NCBI RefSeq assembly: GCF_001640805.2
Contig: NC_066845.1
Location: 19,160,307 to 19,224,306, forward strand
Source: Lates calcarifer
Taxonomy: Eukaryota > Chordata > Actinopteri > Centropomidae
DNA: 64,000 nt
Direction of reading: 5' to 3'
This document shows, piece by piece, positions 23,701-34,100 of this stretch (positions within the stretch are counted from its first letter, which is position 1; each line of letters begins with the position of its first letter). A program made the translations under genes and the position numbers. Under the pieces are notes generated by a model that made no database searches, was not told the origin of the DNA, and was given only the letters and a program-made list of their open reading frames with translations.

Positions 23701-24420
23701 TTTTAAGATATTGTCTAGTATAATTGTTTCTTTCAGCAGTGTTAAATTATGATACATATACTAATTTTAGATTGTTGCTCACTTAATATATCTACATATA
23801 TTATTATATTATTAGCTTTAGTAATAATCTTGAGCTGTATGGTGATGTGACTTAGTGAGCAGATATATTACCTTGGAATTATTCTGAGATTAATTAGAGC
23901 CTGTTTCTCAAGTTGAAAATGAATTTCCTAATCCATGGAATGACATGTGACATACATCAGTTCCCCGTTTACAAATGGAGCACAAACATATGTTGTCTCC
24001 TGCTAACATCTTTGTAGATGTAGGATAATTAGTTAAAAATAATTTTTATCATGCAACAGACATCATGCATTTTTTTTCCTCCAGATTTGTATGAGTTTTG
24101 AGAAAATCAGATGCTTTGTGCTGACTCAAATGTAATGATAAGGGGATATAGAGTGATGTAGTGTAGAAACCTAATGTTTACATCTCTGGAGTTTTTGTCA
24201 TCAAATCTCTCTGGAAGGTTATGGAATTCGTCAGCATCCACAAACATTCATGCCAGACAGTTATGAAAGTGTTTTTTTTAGTGTATTGATAAATTAAGGG
24301 TAATTTTGTCCTTCAACAGGGCTGAAGGTGAATCGTCTAGACATGTACGGTGAGAAGTATAAACCTTTCAAAGGCATCAAGTACATGACGAAGGCTGGCA
24401 AGTTCCAGGTCCGGACTTAA
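17912..24420 (+). CDS. ap3m2: AP-3 complex subunit mu-2, complete
   Basis: Medium (mu) chain of the AP-3 adaptor, which sorts cargo carrying tyrosine-based signals from endosomes/TGN to lysosome-related organelles and synaptic vesicles. Eight coding exons (17912-18184, 18293-18464, 18931-19068, 19223-19308, 19724-19857, 20110-20317, 20580-20724, 24320-24420) sum to 1257 bases, that is 418 residues plus stop, the usual length for vertebrate AP3M proteins. The N-terminal half is the longin-like mu domain (MIHSLFLVNASGDIFLEKHW). The C-terminal half is the mu-homology domain (NPRLLDDVSFHPCVRFKRWE to the end KAGKFQVRT). AP3M2 rather than AP3M1 is supported by VVSRSVCDYFFEAQERATE, GSTITAEIQGVIDACVKLTG, KGTMSLQAGASKPDENPTIN and KGIKYMTK, and by kat6a next door. 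Confidence 0.97.
18293..18464 (+). CDS. ap3m2: ap3m2 coding exon 2
   Basis: Starts DYFGVCTEAAIKDNVVVVYE and runs through GFPLATESNILKELIKPPTI. Its 108-base upstream intron is the shortest in the gene. Donor gtacag, phase 1. Confidence 0.95.
18931..19068 (+). CDS. ap3m2: ap3m2 coding exon 3
   Basis: Encodes GSTNVGEQLPTGQLSVVPWR and YTNNEAYFDVVEEIDAIIDK, the linker and the start of the mu-homology domain. Phase 1 in and out. Confidence 0.95.
19223..19308 (+). CDS. ap3m2: ap3m2 coding exon 4
   Basis: Encodes GSTITAEIQGVIDACVKLTG and MPDLTLSFM, matching AP3M2. Acceptor ttttctccgtag, donor gtatgt. Confidence 0.95.
19724..19857 (+). CDS. ap3m2: ap3m2 coding exon 5
   Basis: Encodes NPRLLDDVSFHPCVRFKRWE and SFIPPDGNFRLLSYHVSSQ, part of the cargo-binding fold. 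It ends in phase 2 with donor gtcagt; the split Asn codon is completed in the next exon. Confidence 0.95.
20110..20317 (+). CDS. ap3m2: ap3m2 coding exon 6
   Basis: Encodes LVAIPVYVKHNITFREGSS and GRFDLTLGPKQTMGKAVES, ending GTYTFDPVTK. It differs from mammals mainly in the VLVSSQLPRGVLNANLNPS part. Confidence 0.95.
20580..20724 (+). CDS. ap3m2: ap3m2 coding exon 7
   Basis: Encodes LLSWDVGKINPQKLPSLKGT and QAGASKPDENPTINIQFKIQ. The donor gtccat is weak and is followed almost at once by a (CA)n tract. Confidence 0.94.
20730..20770. repeat. (CA)n microsatellite next to the ap3m2 exon 7 donor
   Basis: About 40 bases of pure AC dinucleotide starting six bases after the exon border. Confidence 0.97.
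20846..22490 (-). mobile_element. 3' fragment of an L2-like (CR1/Jockey group) LINE, inactive
   Basis: Read on the minus strand, 22390-22013 shows reverse-transcriptase motifs (PQGSVLGPILFTLYM, then YADDTQLYLS). 22009-21428 shows the usual downstream region (RLDYCNSLLSCCSSISLKTL; LHWLPVKSRIEFKILLLTYK). The two parts are broken apart by a stop and frame changes, and the N-terminal endonuclease part is missing. At the low-coordinate end comes the widespread fish word attttatttatatagcgcc and a tail of tandem gaatt-type units, as expected for an L2-type 3' end. It is typical 5'-truncated insertion debris inside ap3m2 intron 7. The exact family is inferred. Confidence 0.88.
24320..24420 (+). CDS. 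ap3m2: ap3m2 last coding exon
   Basis: Encodes GLKVNRLDMYGEKYKPFKGI and KYMTKAGKFQVRT, then TAA at 24418-24420. Identical in type to the invariant C-terminus of vertebrate AP3M proteins. Acceptor cttcaacag. Confidence 0.96.
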
Positions 24421-26390
24421 AGACTACTGCTCTGTGACTACTGGACCAAACCACAGTGAGACTGAGGGGGTGATGTGATGGGGGAAGGGGAGTTGGTACA
24501 TTCCCTGTGTATATGCATTTCAGGATTTACCTACATATACTGGAGATACCTTGTAGCAGTTGAAAAGTGGACCATTTCACATAGAAACGCCCAGTAAACA
24601 GGTTAGAGTTATGACTGAATCTGCAGTTTGAACCTGAATGTCATAAAACATTTCCATCTCCATCCAAGGTGAACCTGGGCCAAACCAAGCTCATCCCAAT
24701 GTACTGTATATTACTACTGATTTATACCTTTAACAGCATTTTCACTGATAATTTTAATCCTGAGCCCAAATCAAACCCAAGCTGTTACATGAAGGAGAAG
24801 CAGTTTGTGCTACTTTGTGTTAATTCAGGCTCCATCAAGTTCAGACACACATTTCAAGCTCTAACAAACAGGCCACAATCTGATGCTGTACTGTTTTAGC
24901 TGTAGGTATCAGCTTTGAAAGTGATCCATCCTCAACAGTATTTCATTGTCTTTGTTATGTTTATCTGGATACATGTGTGCAGGTGACTGTTATTTACACT
25001 CCAAACAAGAGATATTGGATACTGGACCAATAGTGAATCAAAATAGAGCTCCCCAGTAATAAATTGTGATAGCATGGGCTGTACAGTGTGACAGAAATTC
25101 TGTGTTTTGCCATGTCAAAGGACCTCTGCAAAATGAAACAATAGCGTTGTCTTACAGCACAGTAAGACACCAAACTAATAGTCAAGAAACTAGTGGCAGT
25201 TGATGAGGTGGTTGTGCAGTTTTTTGCTGCAAATCAGTAGTGGCAGGTAAGCCTCTACTGCTCTAGAAAAACCCAAATAATATCTTTTCTCTTAAATTTT
25301 AAACAGTCAGAGAGCTGCTATGATGATCATCTGTGTTCCAAAGGCTTCCCATTGTGAACTGCTGGTGAAAAATACTAATGTATTTCTTCTACTCCTGTCT
25401 GATTCTTTTTCCAACATTCATCTGTTTTCTGCTTTTCCTCCCTGTTTGTTGTGTTCTTGTGCTCCTCCTCTTCTCCTCGTTGCAGTAATTTGATGGTTTT
25501 GGAGTCAGCACACTGATGTATGAGAATGTGATACTGGAGCTGTCCTTAATTGTGCACTTTCACATCTGTTGGCACTAACATTTCCTTTTAATGCAAGTGA
25601 GATGAATGTAGAGTGGCTGAAGCTGTTTAGGCTATTTCTTACCGTGACAGTTTCCGGGAGAATTTCAGGTTCATGTTCACATCTTTTATTCAACTTAAAT
25701 GATTATTTATTAAACAACATAAAGGATTTACAAAAGTAATGTAATTGTGTACAGTGTTTCCCATTCCTGCACTCTATCACTAAATTCTTAAAAGTTTAAA
25801 CTCTACAGAAGCTTGTCATTTAATCGAACAGTATGGGCAGTTTTTCCAGCAGTTTTAGTTTTCAGTATATAGAAATATGAAAAAGATTTTTGACCCTGTT
25901 TATTTGGTGCTTAAGTGATCCAAATTATATTTAAAAAAAAAAAAAAAAAAACTATTTCTCCAGTATATCACAACCCTTACAGTCAGAGAATCTGTATGAA
26001 TCCTAATCTCTATTTCTATACATCATGTAAACAGAACATTCTGAATGTCACCATGGCAACTGGGCTGATCTTTGCATATGCTTTTAAAGGCTGGAGTGAT
26101 ACATACATGCCTCTGGGTCTCTGCTGAAATCAGCTCACCATGAAATTCATGCCTCTTCATGTGATTGGCAGAGAGGTTCAAAGTTGCTACAAACAGAATA
26201 TGGTGTTAACAACTCCAAATAAAAAGAACATATTAAACTGTGTCATGGTACAATGGCCAGGTACCTCAGAGGAAATGTTGACCGTTTGCATTTTGTGTTT
26301 ATGGACTTTTGTTTGTGTGTTTGTTAAACAGCCTCCAATGGAGTGTTATGCTGGTGTTAAAAATAAAGATTTGATGTGTTATAACTGAGT
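24421..26390 (+). other. ap3m2: Probable ap3m2 3' UTR
   Basis: No supported coding frame. Possible AATAAA signals are at 25058-25063 and 26362-26367. The extent is inferred. Confidence 0.5.
26362..26367 (+). terminator. ap3m2: Candidate polyadenylation signal of ap3m2
   Basis: AATAAA in aaaaataaagatttgatg with GT-rich sequence on both sides. An alternative hexamer is at 25058-25063. Confidence 0.45.
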
Positions 26391-29300
26391 GATAACACTT
26401 ATTACAAACTGTGTGTGATACTGTGAGGTCAAATACTGTGTTACCCGTCATACGGTCCTTTTGAAATGATTACTCCTGTTAATTTCAGTCTCAGTCTCAC
26501 AGATTTTGAAGCTACACTTTCGATGAACATTCACAACAGCATTTCAATGTGTATTTTAGTAGTATTTTTAGGCGTAGATTAATGTATTCATGTTGCCAGT
26601 CTATTGATTTGTAATGTAGTACTTGTATATAAATGTTATGGAGTCATGGTGAGATGTTTTATCACAGAGGATGTTTTCATGACAAGGAAACACAAATGGA
26701 TACAAAACGCAGTCAGGTGGTTTGGGGACCTCCGTCTGAGAAATTTCATTTCATACAGCATTATAAAACAGTGCATCATGAAGTCATTATTATGGGAAGA
26801 GAGAAACCACTGTTGTTTCTATTTCAGTCTGACTCTTTCAGCTTCATAAACAGTAAACTGCAGTGGGTGCAGTTCTCAGATGCAGAAACTCCTGGGAGTT
26901 CCTGCATCTGATTATATTTGCCACGATAACTTCTTAAGCTGTTAATATGCAGAGATTTGGGGACAAAGTGGAACAGTGGGTTATGACTGACAAGATATAT
27001 TTTGATCAGTGGAATTCAAATTTAATAATTACAGGTGCCAACCTGGAGGGAAAGCCACTTATGAATACTTTTTGATGTCATAATTTTGGGATTATGTCAT
27101 CCACTGCTGCTTTTCCCAGAAGCTCTCTCTCCATTATATAAATTTCAAAAAAAATTATATGTAAGCAGAGCTATTACAGAGTACCCATATCCAACCCTCT
27201 GCTTTTTTATTTTATTGTAATTGTTGACCATAGGTAGGTTAACAGTTTTTTCCACTCATCTCTGTGCTGTGTCACCATGTCTTCATCTAAACCTCCATCC
27301 TTTTTACCACCATAGACCTATGTACATAACTCATTGTCTGTAGCTGAGGATGGTCTGGATCATATATCTGTTCTTCATTTGTGATACAAGGCAGCTGAGA
27401 TACCTAAAGTCTGTCAGCTGGGGCTGCTGCTCCCGCTCATGTGAGCAGAACAAGACAACTATGTCCAGGAAGATGAAGTGGCTTCAGGTCCTGATCCTTG
27501 CCCCCCTCATGATGTCACCACATCTGGTTTAAAACCCACTCATGACATCAGCCTATTTTAAAACGCACCGTTTGAAATCAGAGCCACCAATCAAAATGTC
27601 ATCATGAAATCATAATTTTTTTTTCTTATCATTTTTGACCTCAAAGGTACCACTAACACTTAACATCACAGGGGCCAGTTTTAACCCCTCCATGCTCACT
27701 GTGTGACGTCACCCCTCCCCATTGCTCCAGCTGGCAGGAGTCCACTCCATAATTTACTGATGACTTTAAGGTTTTCCTCTCTCGTTTTCACCTCCAGCAC
27801 TATACCCCAGACAGAGCAGCTTTAAGTCAGAGTTATGTCATTAGGCTAAAAGTTTCCCCCCCCTCTCCACTTTTCTGCAGGAGTGTGTTTTTAAGTGGAA
27901 AGGTTTATAATAGGCGTATTTTTAGCTCCCAAGTGAAGACTTATAGCTTTTTATTATGACGCTGTCTGAGCACTTCTGTTAGATTTTTTTAAAACCCTTT
28001 TTTTCATTTTGCAAACGCTTTTAAAGGCTGGAGTGAGGAGGGATACCGAGGCAGCCATTGATTCGGGTGGTAGGTTGTCTCTCATCTCAACATTATAAAT
28101 GTTTTGTTCACATGTGGATGCAGTGCTGTGTAGCTAACTAAAGTCCCGCTTTTATGTGTTTGTTTGCAGAATTGAGTAACAAAAGTTTGTGAGCTGCATT
28201 GTTCAGCTGTATATCAAACAGCTGAAAGTTATTTGAGGATGGCATCATTAATGCGTTTAATGAAAGAAAATATTGTTACTTTTATTGGTGGCTCTGACTT
28301 TAGGATAATCACTTTTGCTGGTGGGATATTCACCTGCGCTACAGAGTTTGAGACTGGACGAGAATTAGAGTCACACCCGGTAGAAGTGCTGTTTTTGTCA
28401 CCTTAAGCAATTAACGCACGGCGCCCTAACTCACAGCCCTAATGTGTTTTGTGTATCTCACTGTTGATAATGGCCATTATCTCAATGTAAATCTAAGGAT
28501 GCCTGTTAGCCTTTATCTGATCGGCGTGGGCTGGCCGGACTACCTAAAGCAGCTCCCTGTCGTTGACCACGTGGACACACTGTTACTGTAACAACAGTAG
28601 CAGAGTTAGTGACCGGGCACCCACTGAAGAGCTGACGGCCAGCGACAGAGGTGGCGATAAAAACACGCGCGTAATGACTAGTTGGCAGAGCGCGTGCTGC
28701 CGCCACGCTGTATAGCGTAAAATGCGCATTTATATATTATGTATGGAAATTATTCACGCACCACTTTCATGTAATTCTCGTTATCTTTTTTTTTTTTTTT
28801 GATGTGCTAGCATAGTTAAACAGTCAGTCAAGTGGTGGAGGGATAAACCACCATATTTAAGTGTCACACACTTGAGTCACTGTAAGGTGATTTATTCCAA
28901 TGATGACATCGGTCTTTTACCCAACTGTCATTTCACCAAACACTTCAAACTAACTAAGCTACACCATGGACCCTCATTTGGTAAGGTTTTATCCTCAACT
29001 AACTACGAAGTGTGGTAGCCCAAATTATACTTCCATGTACAAAAATAAGTGGTGAGGTAGCAGAACTGGTAATGCTAAATGTTGAAATGTAGGTAGTGAG
29101 TTAGCTAGTTATCAAAACGTTAAAAGTTTGGGTGCACATTAAGTGGCGTTGTAACTACTTACCTCTTACACCCCAGTGTTTTGGTACTGAACAAAATGCT
29201 TTTTTAAAATTAATTATTGTTTGTTTATAATGTTTCAGTCGCTGTTATGCAAGAAGCAGAACAATAGTTAATTTGTTATTTTCCCGCCTTGAAACTCCCT

Positions 29301-30236
29301 GCCATAGCTACAGGTTTTTACCTTCTAATTACATATGCAGTGTATTGTGGCATTCCAGTGGGTAAAATTAAACTACATTAAAGTAGCCTGTATATCGTAT
29401 TGTCTATTGAATGCAGGTGGATTTAAGCCTCCACTGCATTGCTGTTATATCTAGAGAGCATGCTCAATGCAGGCTGTGAAGTCAGGCAGCAGCAAAGAAA
29501 CATTGGTTTGTCTCAGCACAATTCACTGCACTGACGGTTGACTGGAGCGTGCGACCACAAGACAAAGAGGACTGTCCCTGGCATCAACTTATCACCCCCC
29601 TTCTTTCATTCAGGATGACACAAGCATCTTCCACCCCCACCCTCACCCTTCCCCATACACCCGCACCCCATCCATGTCAGGTCTGCCATTAAACACAGTC
29701 TCTTCTCACACTGCTCACGTAGGCTTGTATGGATGTGAGCCAACTGGATGCACAGCACTGACAGCTGTGTTTGGAAACCAGACAGTATCTAGACAGCAAT
29801 CAGGGCTGTCAGACTGAACACTAATGGAGGGCATATCATCTAATATCATTCAATGTCAGACAGTCAGTTCCAATGACGTTATTAAAAAGATTTCCAGTTA
29901 TTTGGAGCAGTATCTGAGATGTTTGGTCAAGTCTTACAAATTATTAACTGTAAGATAAACTATTATGTTAAGTATTACTGCATACTTTTTTAGAAGAAAA
30001 GCTAATGGCTTCATAACACTTTCCTACAATTTTTGCTTTGTCTTTGTTTTTTAATTCACCTCTTTGGACTCACTGTATTTAACAGACACCTACATTTAAC
30101 AGTGCACTTGCATAAACATTTAGAGTCCCCACTGTAAACCTTAAACAGAAATGGATATAAATATATATTATTTTAGCATCCTAGGATTAATTAAAAATGT
30201 TTTGTCTTATCCCTTTATGTCTCTTCACTACTCCAG
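26391..30236. other. Region between ap3m2 and the tet3 coding region
   Basis: About 3.8 kb without a supported coding exon. It holds a CRE palindrome (27704), a CpG-richer stretch at about 28.3-28.7 kb, a poly-T run at 28787-28800 and a C-rich patch at 29.6 kb. tet3 promoter and leader exons are expected here, but none is proven. Confidence 0.5.
27704..27711 (+). promoter_or_regulatory. CRE-type palindrome TGACGTCA upstream of tet3
   Basis: Perfect TGACGTCA followed by a CCCCTCCCC GC-type box, an arrangement typical of promoters. It lies 3 kb before the tet3 CXXC exon. Whether it is used is unknown. Confidence 0.4.
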
Positions 30237-30388
30237 ACTGTGTACAGAGTGGGCAGACACTGCCATGACTCCCCAGGCTCCAGCTACGCTGCCCACATTG
30301 TGGTGGACTGCCAACCACCCCTCAGGGTAGTTGGGAAAGATGGACTCCATACTAGAAGTTGCCACCCGGATTCTCCAGGGCCACCCAG
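30237..30388 (+). other. tet3: Candidate tet3 leader (5' UTR) exon
   Basis: Pyrimidine tract plus ctactccag before 30237 and ccacccag/gtgacc at the end bound a 152-base GC-richer segment in AT-rich surroundings. One frame is open throughout, but it does not join in frame to the CXXC exon. A second frame has a short upstream ORF starting MTPQAPATLP and ending at TAG. This is an inference from splice signals and composition only. Confidence 0.35.
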
Positions 30389-30735
30389 GTGACCAAGAAC
30401 GCAGAACAACAATTAAGCTGTCCTTGGAGGTCTCAGACTAGAAAACAAGATGAACATTAAGCTAACTTTGTTAGCAACAACCCAGAGAGTTTAGGGTATT
30501 GAGGCTTTCTCCAACAAGTTTAATATCTAGATAAACAAAGTCAATAGCAAAGACTGATCTGAGACAAGTTACCTACCTGCGAAACTATTTCTAGGACCAG
30601 ACAAACTTGCAGCAGTTCAGCCAAATGTTCATGGTACATTTGGATGGTATCTGGTGTTGATTTTAAACTTTTTAAACATAGCTGTGTATCCGTGTTTTTC
30701 AAAAGACAGAAAAGACATAAGGCAGGACAGTCATC

Positions 30736-31101
30736 ATGCCCAAGCCAAGGACAGGGCCTGGTCTGCCACCTGAGTACATTTATGAGTTCTCCATGGACGC
30801 AGAGGAGGCTCAGTCTCTCCACTTGTATAGGAAATCCTCAGAGAAGACGTCTCCCTTGAGCAAATATATAGAGAATGAACACCAGCAAGCAGGGCTCTTC
30901 TCTCTTTCTCCCTGTGATGCCTCCCTGGATGCCACTGTTGACATGCAGAGTAAACGGAGGAAGAAATGTGGTGCCTGCACTCCCTGTCTCCGTAGAGAGA
31001 ACTGTGGTACCTGCACAAACTGTCTGAACCGCAAGACGGGCAAGCAGATCTGCAAGCTTCGCAAATGTGAACAGCTGAAGAAGAGACGGAACGAGCTTGA
31101 G
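30736..31101 (+). CDS. tet3: tet3 CXXC zinc-finger exon (start codon)
   Basis: The ATG is favoured by an in-frame TAA 18 bases upstream (30718-30720). A short fish-specific N-terminus ([18 protein letters not shown]) precedes [19 protein letters not shown] and [20 protein letters not shown]: two CGxCxxC-type cysteine clusters and the final Cys that bind two zincs and read CpG DNA. The [12 protein letters not shown] end resembles TET3. The donor is GAG/gtgaat at 31102; an alternative GAG/gtacta nine bases later would add Val-Asn-Glu without changing frame. Confidence 0.93.
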
Positions 31102-34100
31102 GTGAATGAGGTACTAATGTGTTTATTGTCTGATAATATTTATTGTCTGGAATGCACTGTATTGTTGTTAGTTAATGGTAGGTCCCGTTAAAAATATAAT
31201 TTGCTGTTGAAAGCTTTTCTCTTTCAGCCCTAGTTTTTCATTCATCCATCCATGCAACTGTTTTAAGTTTCCTCTCCTACTGTCTCAGGGATTTATCAGA
31301 TAAAAAATAGGGAAACATCCTGGTTTGGTGACTTATCACAAATGTCAACATTATCTGTGAAAATTGTGCCACAAAATGTCCCACATGCTGTTGATTGAAC
31401 GGCTAGAGAGATTTACCAAAGTTACTGGGGTTCTCACAACTTCTTGAGATTAGATATATTTTCAAGTTTTATTTACCCAGAGAATGTTTTCTTGTACTTT
31501 TTATCAACACACTTGCATTATTATATCACACGCTCACACATGGGGTTTTCTCTGTAGAAGAATTATGTTTTTAGGCAAAGTAAGATCTGGTTGCGGCATT
31601 GTGGTGCCATACCCAAAATACCTGAGCAGAAGACTAGATTTGTGGACAGACGTGGCACTTGTACTAGGAATTAAATCTCCAAACTGTGATTTATAAATTT
31701 AGACCTACAGTTTTATTCTTCTCAGCTTCTGCTTGTGAACATTAATTACTGTTTAACAGAGCCAGAACTGATAAAAGTATTTTCCCCGCCAACTCAGTTA
31801 TATTTATAGAAAAACACATCATGCAGTGACGCAGTACAAACCTGATTAAACTTCCACTTGTTATACTATTCAACTATTAAAACAAATAAGATATTTTAAA
31901 ATACAATTAGACAGCATGGCTGAAAGTGCTCAATTACTAATTTAAGCAGTTAGTGTGGCTGCAACCCCCAACTCCCACACTAATTCATTATATGGCATTT
32001 TAAGTTCAAAGATTCTGAACTTTGCCTTTAATAGTGGAAAAAAAAAACAAAACCAAAAAAAAAAAAAAACAGAGGGACACACCCACCTATATTCACCTTA
32101 AATGTAGCAAATTAATGTGAGTAAATGCTTGTGCATGTTTGCTGAGGATACAGATAACCTGAACCTAAGCCAACTGTTTCACATTCTACTTCCAAACCAG
32201 TGAAAAGTTTTGTGAAAAGAGTGTGAGTGGACAGTGTGTGTGTGTGTGTGTGTGTTTGAAGTGAGGGCTACCAAACAGCAGCAGTGGAGAATTCCTGCAA
32301 TTGCCTGTGCTTTGTCCTCTGACCTCTGAGGCTTCAAATGAGAGTGGGGGTTAACCTTAGGCCATTTTGTATTTGTGTGTGTGTGGGTGTGCGAAGAAAG
32401 AGAGGGAGTGCATGTTTTTAAAGTGTGCAATGGAAGTGTGTGTGTGTGTGTGTTTGTACTTCCATCATAGTCTTAAACAGGGGGGATTGGCCATAAAGAC
32501 AGGGAAGAGGACGGAAAGATGCAGTAAATGGTCAGCACTATTGGAGGAGGAGGGGCAGGAAAAACCAGAATAGGCTACTAAAGCATGACCGAGGAACTGA
32601 CACTTAACTGCCCCTCCAAGGGCTAATAGACAGCAAAACAAGGACATCACCACTGTTACTAACATTTCCACATGGATCAAACAGACACAATGATTGGACA
32701 GTTCTTGTTTTGTTGTAATGTGAAGAAATAAAGTCAAAAGTGCAGAAGCTGTTAGTAACATATTGTTTATGGAGTTGTATCAGTACAAATATTTGAAGGC
32801 CAATCCTCCAAAAAATATCTCTGGAATGAAGACGACTTGTCTTATGTAACCATTTCCAGACACAACTATTTCCATGCTAAATTCCAATATAAGAATATAT
32901 AGACCACTGTAAGATAGAAAAAGGCTAAGCTGGTACAAAAGTAATAAGGCTGATGCTGACAATGAAACATATATTTCATATATATACACAAGAATAAATT
33001 CATTATTAATATATTATTGATCAATTAAACACACAGATCATAATACAGTCATTAAACTGCATCCTGCCCATTAGTTGTCAGAGGATACCATCAACTGGGC
33101 GATATCCAAGCTCCCTAATTAAAGGCTAATATCTGACTGACTCAACACTTCAGTGTTCAGTGTGGAGAAGCAGAACTAACTATGAAATATTTTTTACTGT
33201 TGTTTTGACACATACTGTAACTACTATGAGGATACTGTTTGCAAAATATTGAGAAAACAACACCTCCCTACCATCCAGAATGTCTACAGTTACAGATCAC
33301 AGGTGTAGGTGCCTTTATAGACAAGGACATGTTAGTGTTGAAGAGCACAAATCTGAAGTCTAGAGGAAAATGCCTGAGGTTTGTTTAGCCACAAACAGGA
33401 AATCAGGGTTTCCATCAGCACTCTTCAGGCCTGTCCCGTCTTGTCCTGTCTGGTAAGATGTTTCTAAAGTGGCAGCAACAGCACATGGGGGTCTCCTGCG
33501 TAAGAAACTGAGTTTACAGTAACACAATTCGATATTAAATCACCAAAAACTAGTTATCTTAGTGGTTTATAGAACAGAAATGTGGGAAAATGTAGTGGCC
33601 CAAAGCATAATAAGAGAGACATAATAGACATTAACATACCTGTTAGACTTCTGTGAAAGAAAAGCCTAAGAGTTAAAATCATTAAGCATATTTGTGCATA
33701 TTGTTGCTAACAATGGGCATCAGAGTTTAAAATTTCAGGATTATGTCTTTGTCATGTGAGCTCAGCAGCTGAGAGGGAAACAGTCTTGTCAAGAGGTTTC
33801 CTGATTGGAACCATTGTCTTTTTAAAGTTCTCTTGATGCTGAGGGGTAATGGAAATGTATAGCCTCCATATTTCAAAACCCCTGAGTTCTGAAGGAACTC
33901 TTCCCCTGTTCAGTCAAACCTTTTCCCTCTTTCCTCTTTGTTCTTTATCTAGGATCTATCTTGAACATTTTAAGGACACAGTAATTTTATTGTTGTCGTT
34001 GTCTGATTAGCTCCAACTGTTGAATTTCACACCAGCAATAGCTTTTGAGATTTAGTTTAGGTAAAAACCATCCTTTTGTTTTGTTGCCTTTTAATTTACA

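Larger units (their letters stand above)
20725..24319 (+). other. Last intron of ap3m2 (3.6 kb)
   Basis: Contains the microsatellite and LINE fragment. From about 22.5 to 24.3 kb I see only AT-rich sequence with a GC-richer patch at 23.1-23.35 kb, and no further gene. Confidence 0.6.
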
